Shown here in pieces: positions 1 through 10,669 of a stretch of 64,000 nt of DNA. The DNA lies in contig CM074859.1 of assembly GCA_037501455.1 (NCBI GenBank), positions 93,206,894 through 93,270,893 of the forward strand. The letters run 5' to 3'. This DNA is from Lantana camara. Lineage: Eukaryota > Streptophyta > Magnoliopsida > Lamiales > Verbenaceae. The translations under genes were made by a program, and so were the position numbers. How positions within the stretch are numbered: the first letter of the stretch is position 1; each line of letters starts with the position of its first letter. Below the pieces are notes generated by a model, which was not told where the DNA came from, made no database searches, and was given only the letters and a program-made list of their open reading frames with translations.

Positions 1-594
1 TGTATCTATGCTGCACATCATATGTATATTGCAAGTTATGCTATCAATGCTTTTTGGTAACCTGGTACAACAAATTTCGAACAAAAATGAATTGTGCAAA
101 GCATTACTTCTTTTATTTTTGTTTTTATTACAAGTGGACGACATGCATGTTAGTTAAAAATGACAAGGCATTTCCTCAATTTATCATGTATTATCATACA
201 CGTGGATGTCAATTCAGTAAACATACATGCACACATGACTTTATTTATATATTGAATACAATTTAATTAATAATAATATATTTAATCACATACTTATTAA
301 CGTGCTTGTAACTAAAATAAGATCCTTAATAATATAATTAAAGTTTAAATAAAGAGAAATCAGTAGTGGTATATTGTAACAGGATTTCGTGCATTTTTAG
401 TTTATTATCAAATGCAATCTAATTAATCAAATATAAAAATAATCACATTCAAGGATGCATACGTTTTTATTAAATATAATGTTTTATGCTAGAATAAAAC
501 TTTAATGTATATACTACCTAATCAAATTTCTAGATGTGTCCCGATATTAGTGAACTTACCTATTTTGGTTTGGTTCAAAATCTGGGTTGTTACA
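1..594 (-). repeat. Partial LTR of gypsy element I
   Basis: This AT-rich, non-coding block ends in ...TGTTACA at 594 and is followed at once by a reverse-complement polypurine tract, so on the minus strand it is the start of a 3' LTR beginning TGTAACAACCC. Its other end lies outside the window. No protein-coding gene is visible in it; the short frames here are chance. Confidence 0.7.
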
Positions 595-624
595 CTCTCC
601 CCCCCCCCCCCCCCCCCCCTTAAA
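595..624 (-). other. Polypurine tract of element I with 21-base homopolymer
   Basis: On the minus strand this is the purine run that primes plus-strand DNA synthesis next to the 3' LTR. It contains an uninterrupted run of 21 C (599-619; G on the element's strand), far longer than the 5-7 G in the other tracts of this window (18854-18858, 35262-35267, 45674-45678). The run has probably expanded by slippage, or its length may be an assembly artefact. Confidence 0.75.
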
Positions 625-639
625 TGAATTTGGTCCCCA

Positions 640-1916
640 GATTCCACTTTTGATCTTTCAAATAATTCGGGATAGTGCTTTTTCATTTTCTCTTATGTCT
701 CCCATGTGGCCTCTTCGGTCATCTGATTCTTCCATAATACCTTTACCAATGAAGTCCTTCTATTTCTGAGTTCTTGCTATTTACGATCCAACACTTGTAT
801 TGGTTTCATCGTGAAAGTTAAATTTGGCTCCAATTGCGCTTCCTCCACTCGGAGAATGTGGGATTCGTCTGGATAATACTTTCGAAGCTGGGAAACATGA
901 AAGATGTTATGAATTATTGTGAGGCTTGGTGGTAAATCCAATCCATAAGTTGTTTTCTCAATGCGTTCTAGAATTTCAAATGGGCTTATGTATCTTGGAT
1001 TCAGTTTTCCACCCTTTCCCATTCTCGTGAATCCTTTTCTTGGTGAGGCTTTCAAAAATACACGATCACCCACCTCAAATTCTAGATCTCGATGTCTCTT
1101 ATCCACATAGCTCCTTTGTCTGTCTTGAGCAGCCTTCATCCTTTGTTGGATGATATGTACTTTCTCAATTGCGTCTTGAATTAGGTCTGGGGGTGTAGCT
1201 CGATGAATACCATCCTTAGTCCATCTCCAATCCTCCAAATCCCAATATAGTGGAGATCTGCATTTTCTACCATAAAGGGCTTTACACGATGCCATCCCAG
1301 TTGAGGCTTGATAACTATTGTTCTAGGCGAACTCGATCAAGGTCAACTGTTTATTCCAACAATCATTAAAATCAAATGCGCAAGCCCTTAGCATATCTTC
1401 TAGGTATTTAATTAACCTTTCTGATTGACCGTCAGTTTGTGGGTGAGCTACAGTACTAAACTTTAACTTAGTTCCCAAATAGCTCTACAAGTCCTGCCAT
1501 AACTTTGAAGTGAATTTAGGATCCCTATTTGAAATGATACTTATTGGAATAACGTGCAGCCTGAAAATCTCCTGATGATACAGTTCTGCCAATTTTTCTA
1601 CCTTATCAGTTTATTTTACTGGGAGAAAGTGAGCTGATTTGGTCAATCTGTCGATTATAACCTAGATACTATCATAACACTCCTAACTTTAGGAAGTCCT
1701 ATTAGGAAATCCATAGTCACTTGTTCCCATTTCCACATTGGTATCAGTAATGGTTACAACGTTCCACCTGATTTCTGATGCTCAACTTTCACATGTTGGC
1801 ATGTAAGACACCTTTTTACGAAGTCTGCCACATGTCGTTTCATTCCATTCCACCAATAATGCGGCTTGAGATCCTTGTACATTTTGTTTCCTCCAGGGTG
1901 AATTGTGTAAGCAGAC
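640..1916 (-). pseudogene. pol: Decayed Tekay-type pol 3' end (integrase and chromodomain)
   Basis: This is the 3' part of a Ty3/gypsy polyprotein on the minus strand. 1754-1916 encodes the integrase zinc-binding region (HPGG, then CLTC, then EHQKSGG). 1296-1753 is a frame-broken catalytic core in which HPQTDGQS is still readable at about 1421-1450. 780-1295 is the integrase C-terminal part ([44 protein letters not shown]). 640-779 is a chromodomain remnant (LVKVLW, EEATWET, YPELF) with a stop at 777-779 and another further on. The order INT, GPY/F-like region, chromodomain fits Tekay/Del chromoviruses and resembles element A. The 5' part of pol is absent: at about 1916 the homology stops and an unrelated plus-strand gag begins. 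It cannot make a working enzyme. Confidence 0.88.
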
Positions 1917-2830
1917 CTGCGGACCCGGATCCCGATTTGATCCGCTAGTGAGGAAGCAGCCCGACTGGCTGCGGCTCGCATAAAAAACGAGCCAGACCAT
2001 TACGCCGACCCACCCAGGAGGCGGGTCCAAGACCGCCTGGGAGATCGAGGCTCTGTGATCTCCCAGAGGCAGGTCGATTTTCGAGAGGGATTGAACTGAC
2101 GCCTTCTACGGTACCAGAACGATAGGGAGGAAGCTTCCCCTTCTCCGAAGATATTCTCCACACCACCTGTAATGGAGATCGGATTCCGATAGGGTTGCTG
2201 ATGTATAATGGGACCACCGATCCCGAGAAGTACATCACGGCCTTCGAAAATCGAATGCAGTTACATTCTCACCCGCAGCAGATCTGGGCCAAGCTGTTCG
2301 TCACCACGTTGACGGGCCCAGCGCAAGACTGGTTTTATCCACCTGTCTCCTAGATGCATTTCGACCTATAACCGTTTTATAGATCGGTTTCTTGCATATT
2401 TTTCCTCCATGACAGGAGAATAACTGTCGTCTTCCTACCTCAACAACCTCTACCAGAAGGAATGTGAGTCCCTTCGAGAATTCATGACGAGGTTCTCGAG
2501 GGAGGTGGTTCAGGTCGAGGACCTGACGATGGATACTCTTCTCTAAGTCGTCCATCGGGCACTCTGCAACCGCATGTGGGCGGGTGAGATTATTAGGGCC
2601 GGACCTCGAAACCTGACGAAAATCCAAGACATCGCCCACGGATTCATGCTTGTGGATGAGATGGCCCTCGCACAAGGGCCACTGCCCCAATCTAAGGGGC
2701 AGATCGTTGGGTCAGAGTCAACCCCAATCTGGAAGGGGAACAAGCCAAAAAGATCAAGGAGAAAGTCGACCAACCGACCCAAGTCGCCGAAGAAATTACG
2801 TCCCCCTGAACACGTCCATGTTAGGAACAG
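1917..2830 (+). pseudogene. gag: Tat/Athila-like gag remnant
   Basis: This is a plus-strand, relatively GC-rich piece of a non-chromovirus gypsy gag. From 2201 it reads MYNGTTDPEKYITAF, then KLFVTTLTGPAQDWF, which is the core of the retrotransposon Gag family (PF03732) in its Tat/Athila form. A frameshift follows; from about 2428 the frame reads SSYLNNLYQKECESLREF and later GPRNLTKIQDIAHG. Stops interrupt it at about 2352 and 2544. It has no protease or pol partner and no terminal repeats that I can see. 1917-2179 has no recognisable protein. The piece abuts the minus-strand pol remnant, so it arrived by insertion or rearrangement. I am confident it is gag; the lineage call is less certain. 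Confidence 0.72.
2038..2065. repeat. Perfect 9-bp inverted repeat
   Basis: TGGGAGATC (2038-2046) and GATCTCCCA (2057-2065) form a perfect stem around a 10-base loop, in the non-coding part of the Tat-like fragment. Its role is unknown and it may be chance. Confidence 0.6.
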
Positions 2831-3419
2831 TACCCTAAAAGCAGTTTCATGCTTTACTATTTTCTTGTAAAATCACAAACGATCTTTGAATAATAAACGA
2901 AATGATTTTATTCATAGGCAATCACTTCTTTATGTGCTTATTTATGTCTATTTGGGTTGACTGTGTTTTGCATGTTTAGAACTCCCCTAATCCGATGAGG
3001 CCGTCAAGAACTTTGCCCTTATGGGAACGGCACATGAAATAAGTTCTTGACTCTAAAGGCGAGGATTAGAAACTTCTCCAAGTCGAGAGTCCGGCAGAAA
3101 GTGTGTCGACCTTGACTCTGCTGAGACTTGCTTGTGTGATTATGTACTTTTGAAGGATCACTCAGTTTCATGGAGTGAAAAGTGCATACAATGATGCGTT
3201 CATAATACATAAGGGTGATTGTTACAAGAACTTCATCACCGAGATGTCCCGCGTGAGAACATTCCTAAATGAGAAAGAAAGTCTCCTAAAAACTTCCAGA
3301 TTAGGAAATATCTCACAGGTCAATAACGTGATTCATTAATCCTTAGACTTGAGATTCTGTAATGTCTCATATGAGCTAACTCTGTAATCTTTGATATAGG
3401 CTCAAAACGGGGTCGACAT
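2831..3419. other. Intergenic or decayed element DNA, no gene
   Basis: No coding potential or terminal repeat is recognised. The stretch follows the Tat-like gag remnant and stops where an E-family LTR starts at 3420. It is probably the remaining non-coding part of the same remnant, but nothing in the sequence proves this. Confidence 0.4.
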
Positions 3420-4333
3420 TGTAAAGCCCCGATTTTCGGGTATTCAGGTACGCACGTTACGTGTGAATTTTCTGAGAGTTAGGATTTATTTTAATTCTTT
3501 TGATTATCCAATTCATATATTCCATGATAATTTTATAAATTATGTTCTGACATGTTAATGTGAAATTATATTAATTTGGGAATTGTTGCATGAATTGAAT
3601 TCAATTGCTACGTGAATTAAGTGTGGAACGTGACTTAATTGCTTATGTGTCCTTAATTGATCACCTTTCATAATTTGAGGACTTAATTGCATGATCTTAC
3701 TTTGGACTTAATGGCCACCCTTTCATAAGCTTAGAACTTAATTGCAAAACTTACACATTTTAGGGACCTAATTGCAATTAGTGTCATTTCATCTAATTTA
3801 AGAGATTAATCACGCAACATCTCTTTCATTTTCATACAAACACATACACACACCTTCTTCATGCTTCCATGGATCACGATTGAAGCACAAGTAGGGGAAG
3901 AAGAGATTTTATCAATTTCAAGCTATTTTACCGGAGAAATTGGAAAATATGAAGTTAATACTAAAAGTGTACATATCTAGACTGGGTCTTGAATTTGATT
4001 AGTTATTAAAGTTTGGGCATGTTCAATTGTGTTTCGCATGTGATCTTGTATTATAAATTTTAGGTGCGAATGTATTTAACTTAAATAAGAATGCATTCAT
4101 AAGTTGGTTTGGGTTTTAGCTTTAATGTGATATGATTATTATGAATGAATCAACCAATTATTTAATTTGGGTTAAGCTTAATGCACTGTAGGAATTGAAT
4201 TAATTTTAGCTAACCGTGCATAGTGTGTAATTAATTACGGTCATATTAATTAAGTTAAATATGCTAATTGTGAATTTGTGCGTGTGTTGTATACAATATA
4301 TGTATTTATGTGTGTGTGTGTGCTTGAGGTTTT

Positions 4334-4394
<61 letters not shown>

Positions 4395-4480
4395 TGCTTA
4401 TATGATTAGTAGTGTGGTTGTGATAATTAAATTGATAGGTTATGTGTGACGTGTGTGTTGTATGTACACCAAATGCTAAT
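3420..4480 (+). repeat. Truncated plus-strand E-family LTR
   Basis: It begins TGTAAAGCCCCG and reads as the reverse complement of 44644-45666, so it is the first ~1,060 bp of an E LTR in plus orientation. It stops at 4480, at the point matching 44644, and is fused to the primer-site side of a minus-strand E LTR. No polypurine tract lies before it, so it is a 5' or solo LTR fragment rather than a 3' LTR. It contains no gene. Confidence 0.8.
4338..4390. repeat. (TA)n microsatellite
   Basis: An almost pure TA run inside the E-family LTR. The E copies at 44735-44748, 47533-47571 and 50473-50501 have (TA)n of different lengths at the same place, so this is a length-variable part of the LTR. Confidence 0.95.
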
Positions 4481-4492
4481 ACCACTTTAAGA
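4481..4492 (-). other. Primer-binding-site remnant of a minus-strand E element
   Basis: ACCACTTTAAGA directly before TGTAGCACCC matches the bases between the intact primer site and LTR of element G (59579-59590). It marks the E LTR at 4493 as a 5' LTR on the minus strand. The rest of that internal region is missing; a plus-strand E LTR is attached instead. Confidence 0.65.
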
Positions 4493-4663
4493 TGTAGCAC
4501 CCACGACGAGAGCGCCGCATCCCCCGTACTATGAGTTCGGTCCACATATGAAATGAACTAATCCATACATGAACTAAACTCACAGCGAACAGAAGACAAT
4601 GAAAAGACTATCCTAGCTAGGCGGAATCTAACCCTGTAACAATTCAACAATAACCAAGAGGCA
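4493..4663 (-). repeat. E-family LTR E1, distal part (split by element B)
   Basis: This is the U5 end of a minus-strand E LTR (TGTAGCACCC... on the plus strand; GGGTGCTACA at the LTR end). Element B is inserted after 4663, duplicating AGGCA (4659-4663 and 43254-43258), and the LTR resumes at 43259. Confidence 0.85.
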
Positions 4664-5570
4664 TGTAACAGCCCGTATCAGGACCTAGCTGGAAATAGTA
4701 AAACAAAGAGGACAAGAATGCGTTTATATACCTTGGTTCACCTTTACAAATGTTCATGCATTGCATTCTTATGTGAACAATGTGTATTCATTAGTCGTAT
4801 TGTGTTTTAAGGGGGATTTCCTTACCACGAACCAAATTTACTAATCATTTCCCGAGCCTACCTTGTCCTAGCATCTCATTGGAACCCTAGAGGTTCATAA
4901 CTCATGTTTCCTATTCATATGAACATATTTTCCAAGCTTCGAAATCCTTTCTTGATCATTAGGGGTATTTTGGGAATTTTTGTCAAAAGTACTATTCATT
5001 TTCCGAACCAGCACTATGCCATTTTATTCGAGAGACCTCAAAGAACCTATATCTACTTTCTTGGAATTTTTCAACTCTCTTTTCAATGCTTTGAGGTTTC
5101 GTTTATGTGTCCAGAGCAATTTAAGAATTTATTTTCGAATAAAAATTTCCATCGGTAGGATATATTTCCTTCGATAGGATGATTTAACCCTTGAGATCAT
5201 CACCATAACGTTCCTCCATTTTTCCTACACTTTTGGAAAGCTTTTTGGACCTTCAAATCATACTCTAAGTATTTATTTCATAATTAAAATAATTTTCGAA
5301 ATTCCAGAAAACCCTATCTTGCGGAGCTTATAACTTTTAAACCGTACGCCCGATTTTGACCCGTGAGTAACCGTTTCGAAGCTAATTTTATTTCCTAGCT
5401 CTTGGACACTTTTACAACTCCAAAAATATGCAGGAAAAAGGTAAAATTATCAGAATACCCCTGCTGTGACATTATGTAAAGAAGGAAACCTATTTTTGGA
5501 AATTTCATAAAATACCCCACCTCAAGTCCCTAGAATAAATATTATTTGCACTCTAGTCCTTCCCAACAAC

Positions 5571-5578
5571 TATAAATA
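5571..5578 (+). promoter_or_regulatory. TATA box, element B 5' LTR
   Basis: TATAAATA lies about 60 bases before the candidate donor GAG/GTTAGT (cut 5641/5642) and is followed by a pyrimidine-rich stretch suited to a transcription start. The same box is at 36181-36188 in the 3' LTR. Confidence 0.6.
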
Positions 5579-6099
5579 AGTGTGTTGGGGTCTCATTCTC
5601 TCCCTAACACAACCAAAAACGGCACCCCCCCACTTGAAGAGGTTAGTTTTCTTTATTATTTTATGTTTTAATTAGTTTAAATTATGTTTTAATTTAGGTT
5701 TTAATTTATGTTCTTATTTTATGCTTTAATTATGTTAGCTTTTAGGTTTTAATATATATATATATTTTTTTTTTGTGCATGAATTATGTGATTTAATTTA
5801 TGCTTTAAATATTCATGAATTTATGAATTATGTTCCTTTTAGTATAGTTTATTATGAAACGTGTTACATAATCTAATTATGTTACAATTTAACTGTGTGA
5901 CAATTATTGTGACATGTTATATGTTACTTTTTAATTATTTTATGATCATACTTAGGTAATTTAATTTATTACATGATTTAATTTAATGTTGCATGCTATT
6001 TATTGTTACATAATTAAAGTATAACCTATAGTTTTAAATGTTACATGTTTAATTAATTGTTACATATTTAGGCTTGACCAATTGATATATGTTATGGTA

Positions 6100-6396
6100 T
6101 ACATGTATAATATACGTATACGTATTTGATTCCAATATGTATAAATACTAAGTGTATTTACTAAATAAATACGTATGTACTTTTGTATAAATACCGTATG
6201 TATTCTAGTATAAGTACCGCATGTATTCTTGTATAAATATTGTATGTACCCTGTATAAATACTGTAGAAATACGGTAGGTATCCCCGTATAAATTTCGTA
6301 TACATATAGTATAAATATCGTATACATACCGTATAAATACACGTATACATACAGTATAAATACCGTATACATACTGTATATATACCATATACTTGA
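6100..6396. repeat. TATA-rich ~22-bp tandem array in element B LTR
   Basis: About a dozen imperfect copies of a unit like GTATAAATACCGTATACATA. Most contain TATAAATA and much of the unit is self-complementary. The array is downstream of the presumed promoter, in the transcribed leader. It is shared with the 3' LTR (about 36710-37003). The tyrosine-rich reading frames it creates are by-products of the repeat, not genes. Confidence 0.85.
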
Positions 6397-6413
6397 ATAG
6401 TGACCTTTGATCG

Positions 6414-6469
6414 TTGACCTTGGCCTTTGACTTTGACCATTGACTTTGACCTTGACCAATAATTTTGAC
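6414..6469 (+). promoter_or_regulatory. TTGAC (W-box core) cluster
   Basis: Seven TTGAC cores fall within 56 bp (starts 6414, 6427, 6433, 6440, 6446, 6452, 6465), several as TTGACC or TTGACT, the WRKY-factor consensus. The 3' LTR has six at 37015-37064. Binding is not shown; the cluster may simply be a degenerate tandem repeat. Confidence 0.5.
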
Positions 6470-8490
6470 TTTTAACCTAAATGATCGTTTTGAAGAGATG
6501 AATTCAATGGTCGAAGCCTTTTTCGAAAATTCTCAAAAACAGGGGATCAAAGCAGGTTTCAAAGTTCACATTCCTTTCCTAAATGAGATTGTTTTAAGAC
6601 CATAAGAATATATACTCTTGAGTTCTTGACACGAGCTTTCAACTGAAACTAATCGTTTACTTGAATCCTTTCTTCGAAAAGATTATTCCTTGTTTAAGTG
6701 TTCCGCATTCTTGTTGATCTCATACTTCAATACATGGATATCCTCACCCAATCATGAATCATTAATATAGTTTGGAACTTAGTTCCTTAAGGCTCATGTC
6801 TATGATCATAAATTGATTAAAGATTGTTTGATTTGTATTGATCTATTAACTCAAGATTAAGGATAACTCGTAATCAATGTTCCATTCTTAGTTAAATGAT
6901 TCTCCTACAATAAATGGTATTACTCTCCTATGTAATGCGTTACATGAATCCAATTATGCCCTCATGCTTTGATGATTGTTGAATAATTATCACGAAATCT
7001 CGCCACATGATATGATATGCTTTGATAATGTTTCGTCCTGTACATATGATATCGTTATGTGCTATTGAATGACTTGAGGTCGTACCTACTTATTTAAGTG
7101 ACTATATAGTTTTTGGATAGAAACTTAATCATTCACCACTCACAGGTGAAGTCCGGATTTACTGTGGCTCCGGTATTATTGCATAATACCGTTTCTGTAG
7201 GTGAGGTTTAAACTATTTCAACTGGAACCATGAATATTCCTACGTATTCAAATGATTTCGAAATCAACACCTTCGGGTGCAAAGATTCTTATCTTTCAAG
7301 TTAAACGCTTTCCCATTTTGGGGCAAGACTTCAAGTTAGAGTTAATGGTTTCTGATATACGTTGAATAAAGGTTCAGTCTCCTGAACTCTGTGTGCTTAT
7401 GCACTTTTGTTATTCTGAATGCAAGCTTTGGAAATTTTGTTATGTTGGGCCCTGGCGGTATGGTTAAGTAGTAGACCAGGAGGCGTGCGCCAATGGCTAC
7501 TATGATACTGGCCGCCGTACTAACCTTGGTGATGGTTTAATCGGAGGTTGGTTACTCCACATCGAAGGTCGGGAGAGGCGGTAAATTCCTCCCGTTTTGC
7601 ACGTCACCGCGGGGTAGCTCCCTGGGCGCGACAATAAGGGGAGAAGGGGTGGTGCATGTGTATATGGGTGTCGGGGTCCTAATGGATCTCGATACCAACT
7701 TTGTAAATGTTTTTGAGGAGCAAAGGATGGATATGGCCTAGCTTGCAGGCAACTTTGATTTTAAAGTCTGGTTTGTATCTTTGGAAAATATCTCGTACCC
7801 TGTTCCCCATTTATAAAGTAAATATGTGACGTCCCGTCTCGCCGGTTAGCAGGTACAACGACACGTGTGTGTTAGTACGAGTGTTGCGTGTATTTTAATT
7901 TTTATTTACTAAATGTGTAATTTTCTAAACTTTAATTGTTCATTAATTACCTACGTGTGAAATAGTTGTTAATCTTATATTTAAATGTGAAGTTATAATT
8001 TAATTATTAATTTATTTCAAATGTGAATTACATGCAATTTCATTATATATAATACTATACCCCACGTAAAGGCATACATTTTGTCATATATGTATATATA
8101 TGTACTTCTATATAATAGTATTATACATATAGATATATATATATATATATACACACGCAAGTGCATATAAACTAAATTGTGTCATATCTATGAACGGAAT
8201 ACCTACATGCAATTGTCTTCTAATATTAAATAAGATCACATAAACAAACATTAATATATTCATATTATATGCTTAATTAAAGAAATTCTTTGCCGACTTA
8301 GAAATATGTATTTTAAATTTATAAAGCATAAACAATTTCCTTACCCATATATCTCACACGTAGCCAAACACCCAGCTTCACATATCCCACTTTCTCTCTG
8401 TCCTTCGGCCCTCACATAATCACACCAAGAAAGAGCATCCCACACCACCGAAACCACCTCCCTAATTCATTATTGTCACCACTTGCTGCT

Positions 8491-8502
8491 GCGCAGGTGA
8501 GG
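8491..8502 (+). promoter_or_regulatory. Candidate 5' splice site, element A 5' LTR
   Basis: GCGCAG/GTGAGG, cut at 8496/8497, lies about 115 bases after the presumed start and downstream of a TATA-like box. The 3' LTR has it at 19533/19534. Paired with the acceptor at 9981-9982 it would define an intron of about 1.49 kb inside the LTR. Confidence 0.45.
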
Positions 8503-9939
8503 GGTTGTTGCTATTTCATTTATTTGTATCTATTGGAATTACTTAAAGTTGCATGATAATACTCAATCTAAGATTTTCGTGAATTGCCCTGTTACTTTGA
8601 TACTTAGTTGGTAGGCCTTGGGTGCTTAATAAATGAAAATTGGAATTATTAATGTTTAACTGTTACATGAGTTGCCTTATTTCTTCAATGAACAATCAAT
8701 TGGAATTTTTAGTTGGGTTGCAACATGATTTCGTCCATTAATGAATCAGTTGTGTTTTGAAGTAATTAACAACCTAAGTTTATTTTAATTGTTGTTGTCG
8801 GTTTGCTTTACTGTTTGGTTAGAATAATTGTTGTAATTATTAGAAATGAGTTGAATAAATCATAACTTAGCCTTACCCAACCTACTGCCGTCGAAGTTGC
8901 CTGTTGATGCTATTTTAATTGCTGCTGCCGAAGCGATTTCTTTTATTTGATCTTTTTTATAATTTTATATAATTTATCTCTTTTCGTTCCCAACTCCGAG
9001 ACCTATATGTATATTATTTAAATTAAAATGTGAGTTACCTTTTAGATTTGCATCGATCTTGAATTCCCAATTTGTTTAATTGTTTTAATTATTTTCATAT
9101 GCATTCATTGAGCATGTTCATCCTATATTACGATCTCATTGCATGTCATATCATTCATATCATTAAATGTAATTGCCGTGCGTCGTTACCTGGTTCATTT
9201 TGAGTCGAGTCTTAATCAAAATGTATCGGGTCTGTACAGATAATCTCCAGGGCGGAGAGGACCAGGTCGAGTAGGCATTGTTCTTGCTTTTTTGTCGTTT
9301 ACTCCTCTCAGGTGAGGTTTTTCTTGTATATCGACCTACAATCGTACATGTGATAGAAGAGCCAAAATGTCTTTACTAAAAGCAACCCTTTTATTGCTAT
9401 ATATTAACAAAAATGTTTTCAAACAACAACCGAACCGATTGGCGAGATGTGTGTGTGTGTGTTATGTTGTGGGGCCCAGGGGTCGTGCTTTAGGTGAACC
9501 GGGGAGGCAAGGGCCGACGACTAGCCCATTGTACGGTCCCATATCGAAGGGGATGAACCCAGAATCCATTAGGAGGTAAGTGGAGGATGGAGTCCCGAGG
9601 GTGAGGGAGTTATGCACCCTTGTTTCTCATGTGTATATGGATGGGGAGGGTTGGCCGCCCGAACCATCAACCTGGAGGAAAAAGGATGTTTAGGTAATGA
9701 TATGATTGTGTGTGTGAATGACCGTAATGAATGAAAATGAGGAGTAAAGGTTGGAGACCGCTCATCCTCGCCGAGAAACCTACAGTAATTAATCAATGAA
9801 TTGAATATCCATAATCCCACCGTGCGAATTTCGAATTTTCCAAAAGTAATATGTTTTTATAAAAAACGTATAGTGGGATTAGGGAATTGTATGCTTGCAT
9901 GTATAATTACAGGTACGGGTGCGTGTGTAGCCCCCTCAC

Positions 9940-9982
9940 CAGTCCTTTGACTGACCCCTCCATGTTTTTTTTCCTTTTGCAG
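9940..9982 (+). promoter_or_regulatory. Stem-loop, branch point and acceptor module, element A 5' LTR
   Basis: CAGTC-CTTT-GACTG (9940-9953) overlaps CTGAC, a plant branch-point consensus, followed by a T-rich run and TTTTGCAG ending at 9982. GCTAGGCGG follows at about 10004. The same layout is at 20979-21027 in the 3' LTR and in six other LTR families here. Confidence 0.55.
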
Positions 9983-10654
9983 TTGTAGGTATGCGTGGTC
10001 GTAGCTAGGCGGGGAAGTTAGTACAGTCTTTTACTTTCGTGTCTAGATAGATCCTTATCCTTTTGTTGGAGTTATACATGAGATACAGCATACTTTTGTT
10101 AGTTACAATTTTAAGACCTTGCCGGCCATTTATACTTTTGGATACTTTTTACTGTTTTGTTAGCCTTGGCGGCTACTATATACATACGTTGTGTAGCACC
10201 CCGGAGCGCAGAGCACTACATCCCCCGCACCATAGCTCAACACGTGTAACGAAATGGGAACTCCGCACACGTGTCAAACTATGGCGAACGGGAGACAAAC
10301 AAAATCTCACCTAGGCTAGGCGGTCTAGACCCTAAATCAGAGTGCGAAAGATAAACAAACATTGCATACGGAAGCCCAGGATTCAAACATAATTACAAAT
10401 ATGCTCAGAAGAAGAACCAAATATACGAAAATGAAACGAGTCAAAATTATATACAAATATTTCCAATTTAAATCCATAATCATATACATGCCTTCATAAG
10501 CTCAAAGTACTGAATAAACTCAAACACAAAATGCATGAGACTCGCTATACTACCCAAAACTCGAGAGAAGACTGCCGCCTAGCACAAACTTCTCAAACTG
10601 GAACCTACAACTCAAAGGAAACAAAAGGGGAAAAAGAAGACAACGAGGAGGCGT

Positions 10655-10669
10655 CAGTCCTAAAGACTG
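10655..10669 (-). promoter_or_regulatory. AGTC/GACT stem-loop with branch point, F solo LTR
   Basis: CAGTC (10655-10659) and GACTG (10665-10669) form the stem. On the minus strand it reads into CTGAC, then pyrimidines and TTGTAG/G (acceptor 10605-10606). The donor would be at 13092. Confidence 0.5.

Noticed and set aside
2985..3030. Possible hammerhead ribozyme (CCGATGAGGCCGTCAAG)
   Set aside because: Resembles the CTGATGA part but lacks the GAAA core and the required third stem, so it is not a hammerhead.
4261..4449. Frame across the (TA)n run
   Set aside because: Alternating Tyr-Ile from a microsatellite in an LTR; not a gene.
6060..6459. Tyrosine-rich minus-strand reading frames (also 36668-37054)
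   Set aside because: They are translations of the TATA-rich tandem array in element B's LTRs in several frames; no start context, domain or codon bias of a gene.
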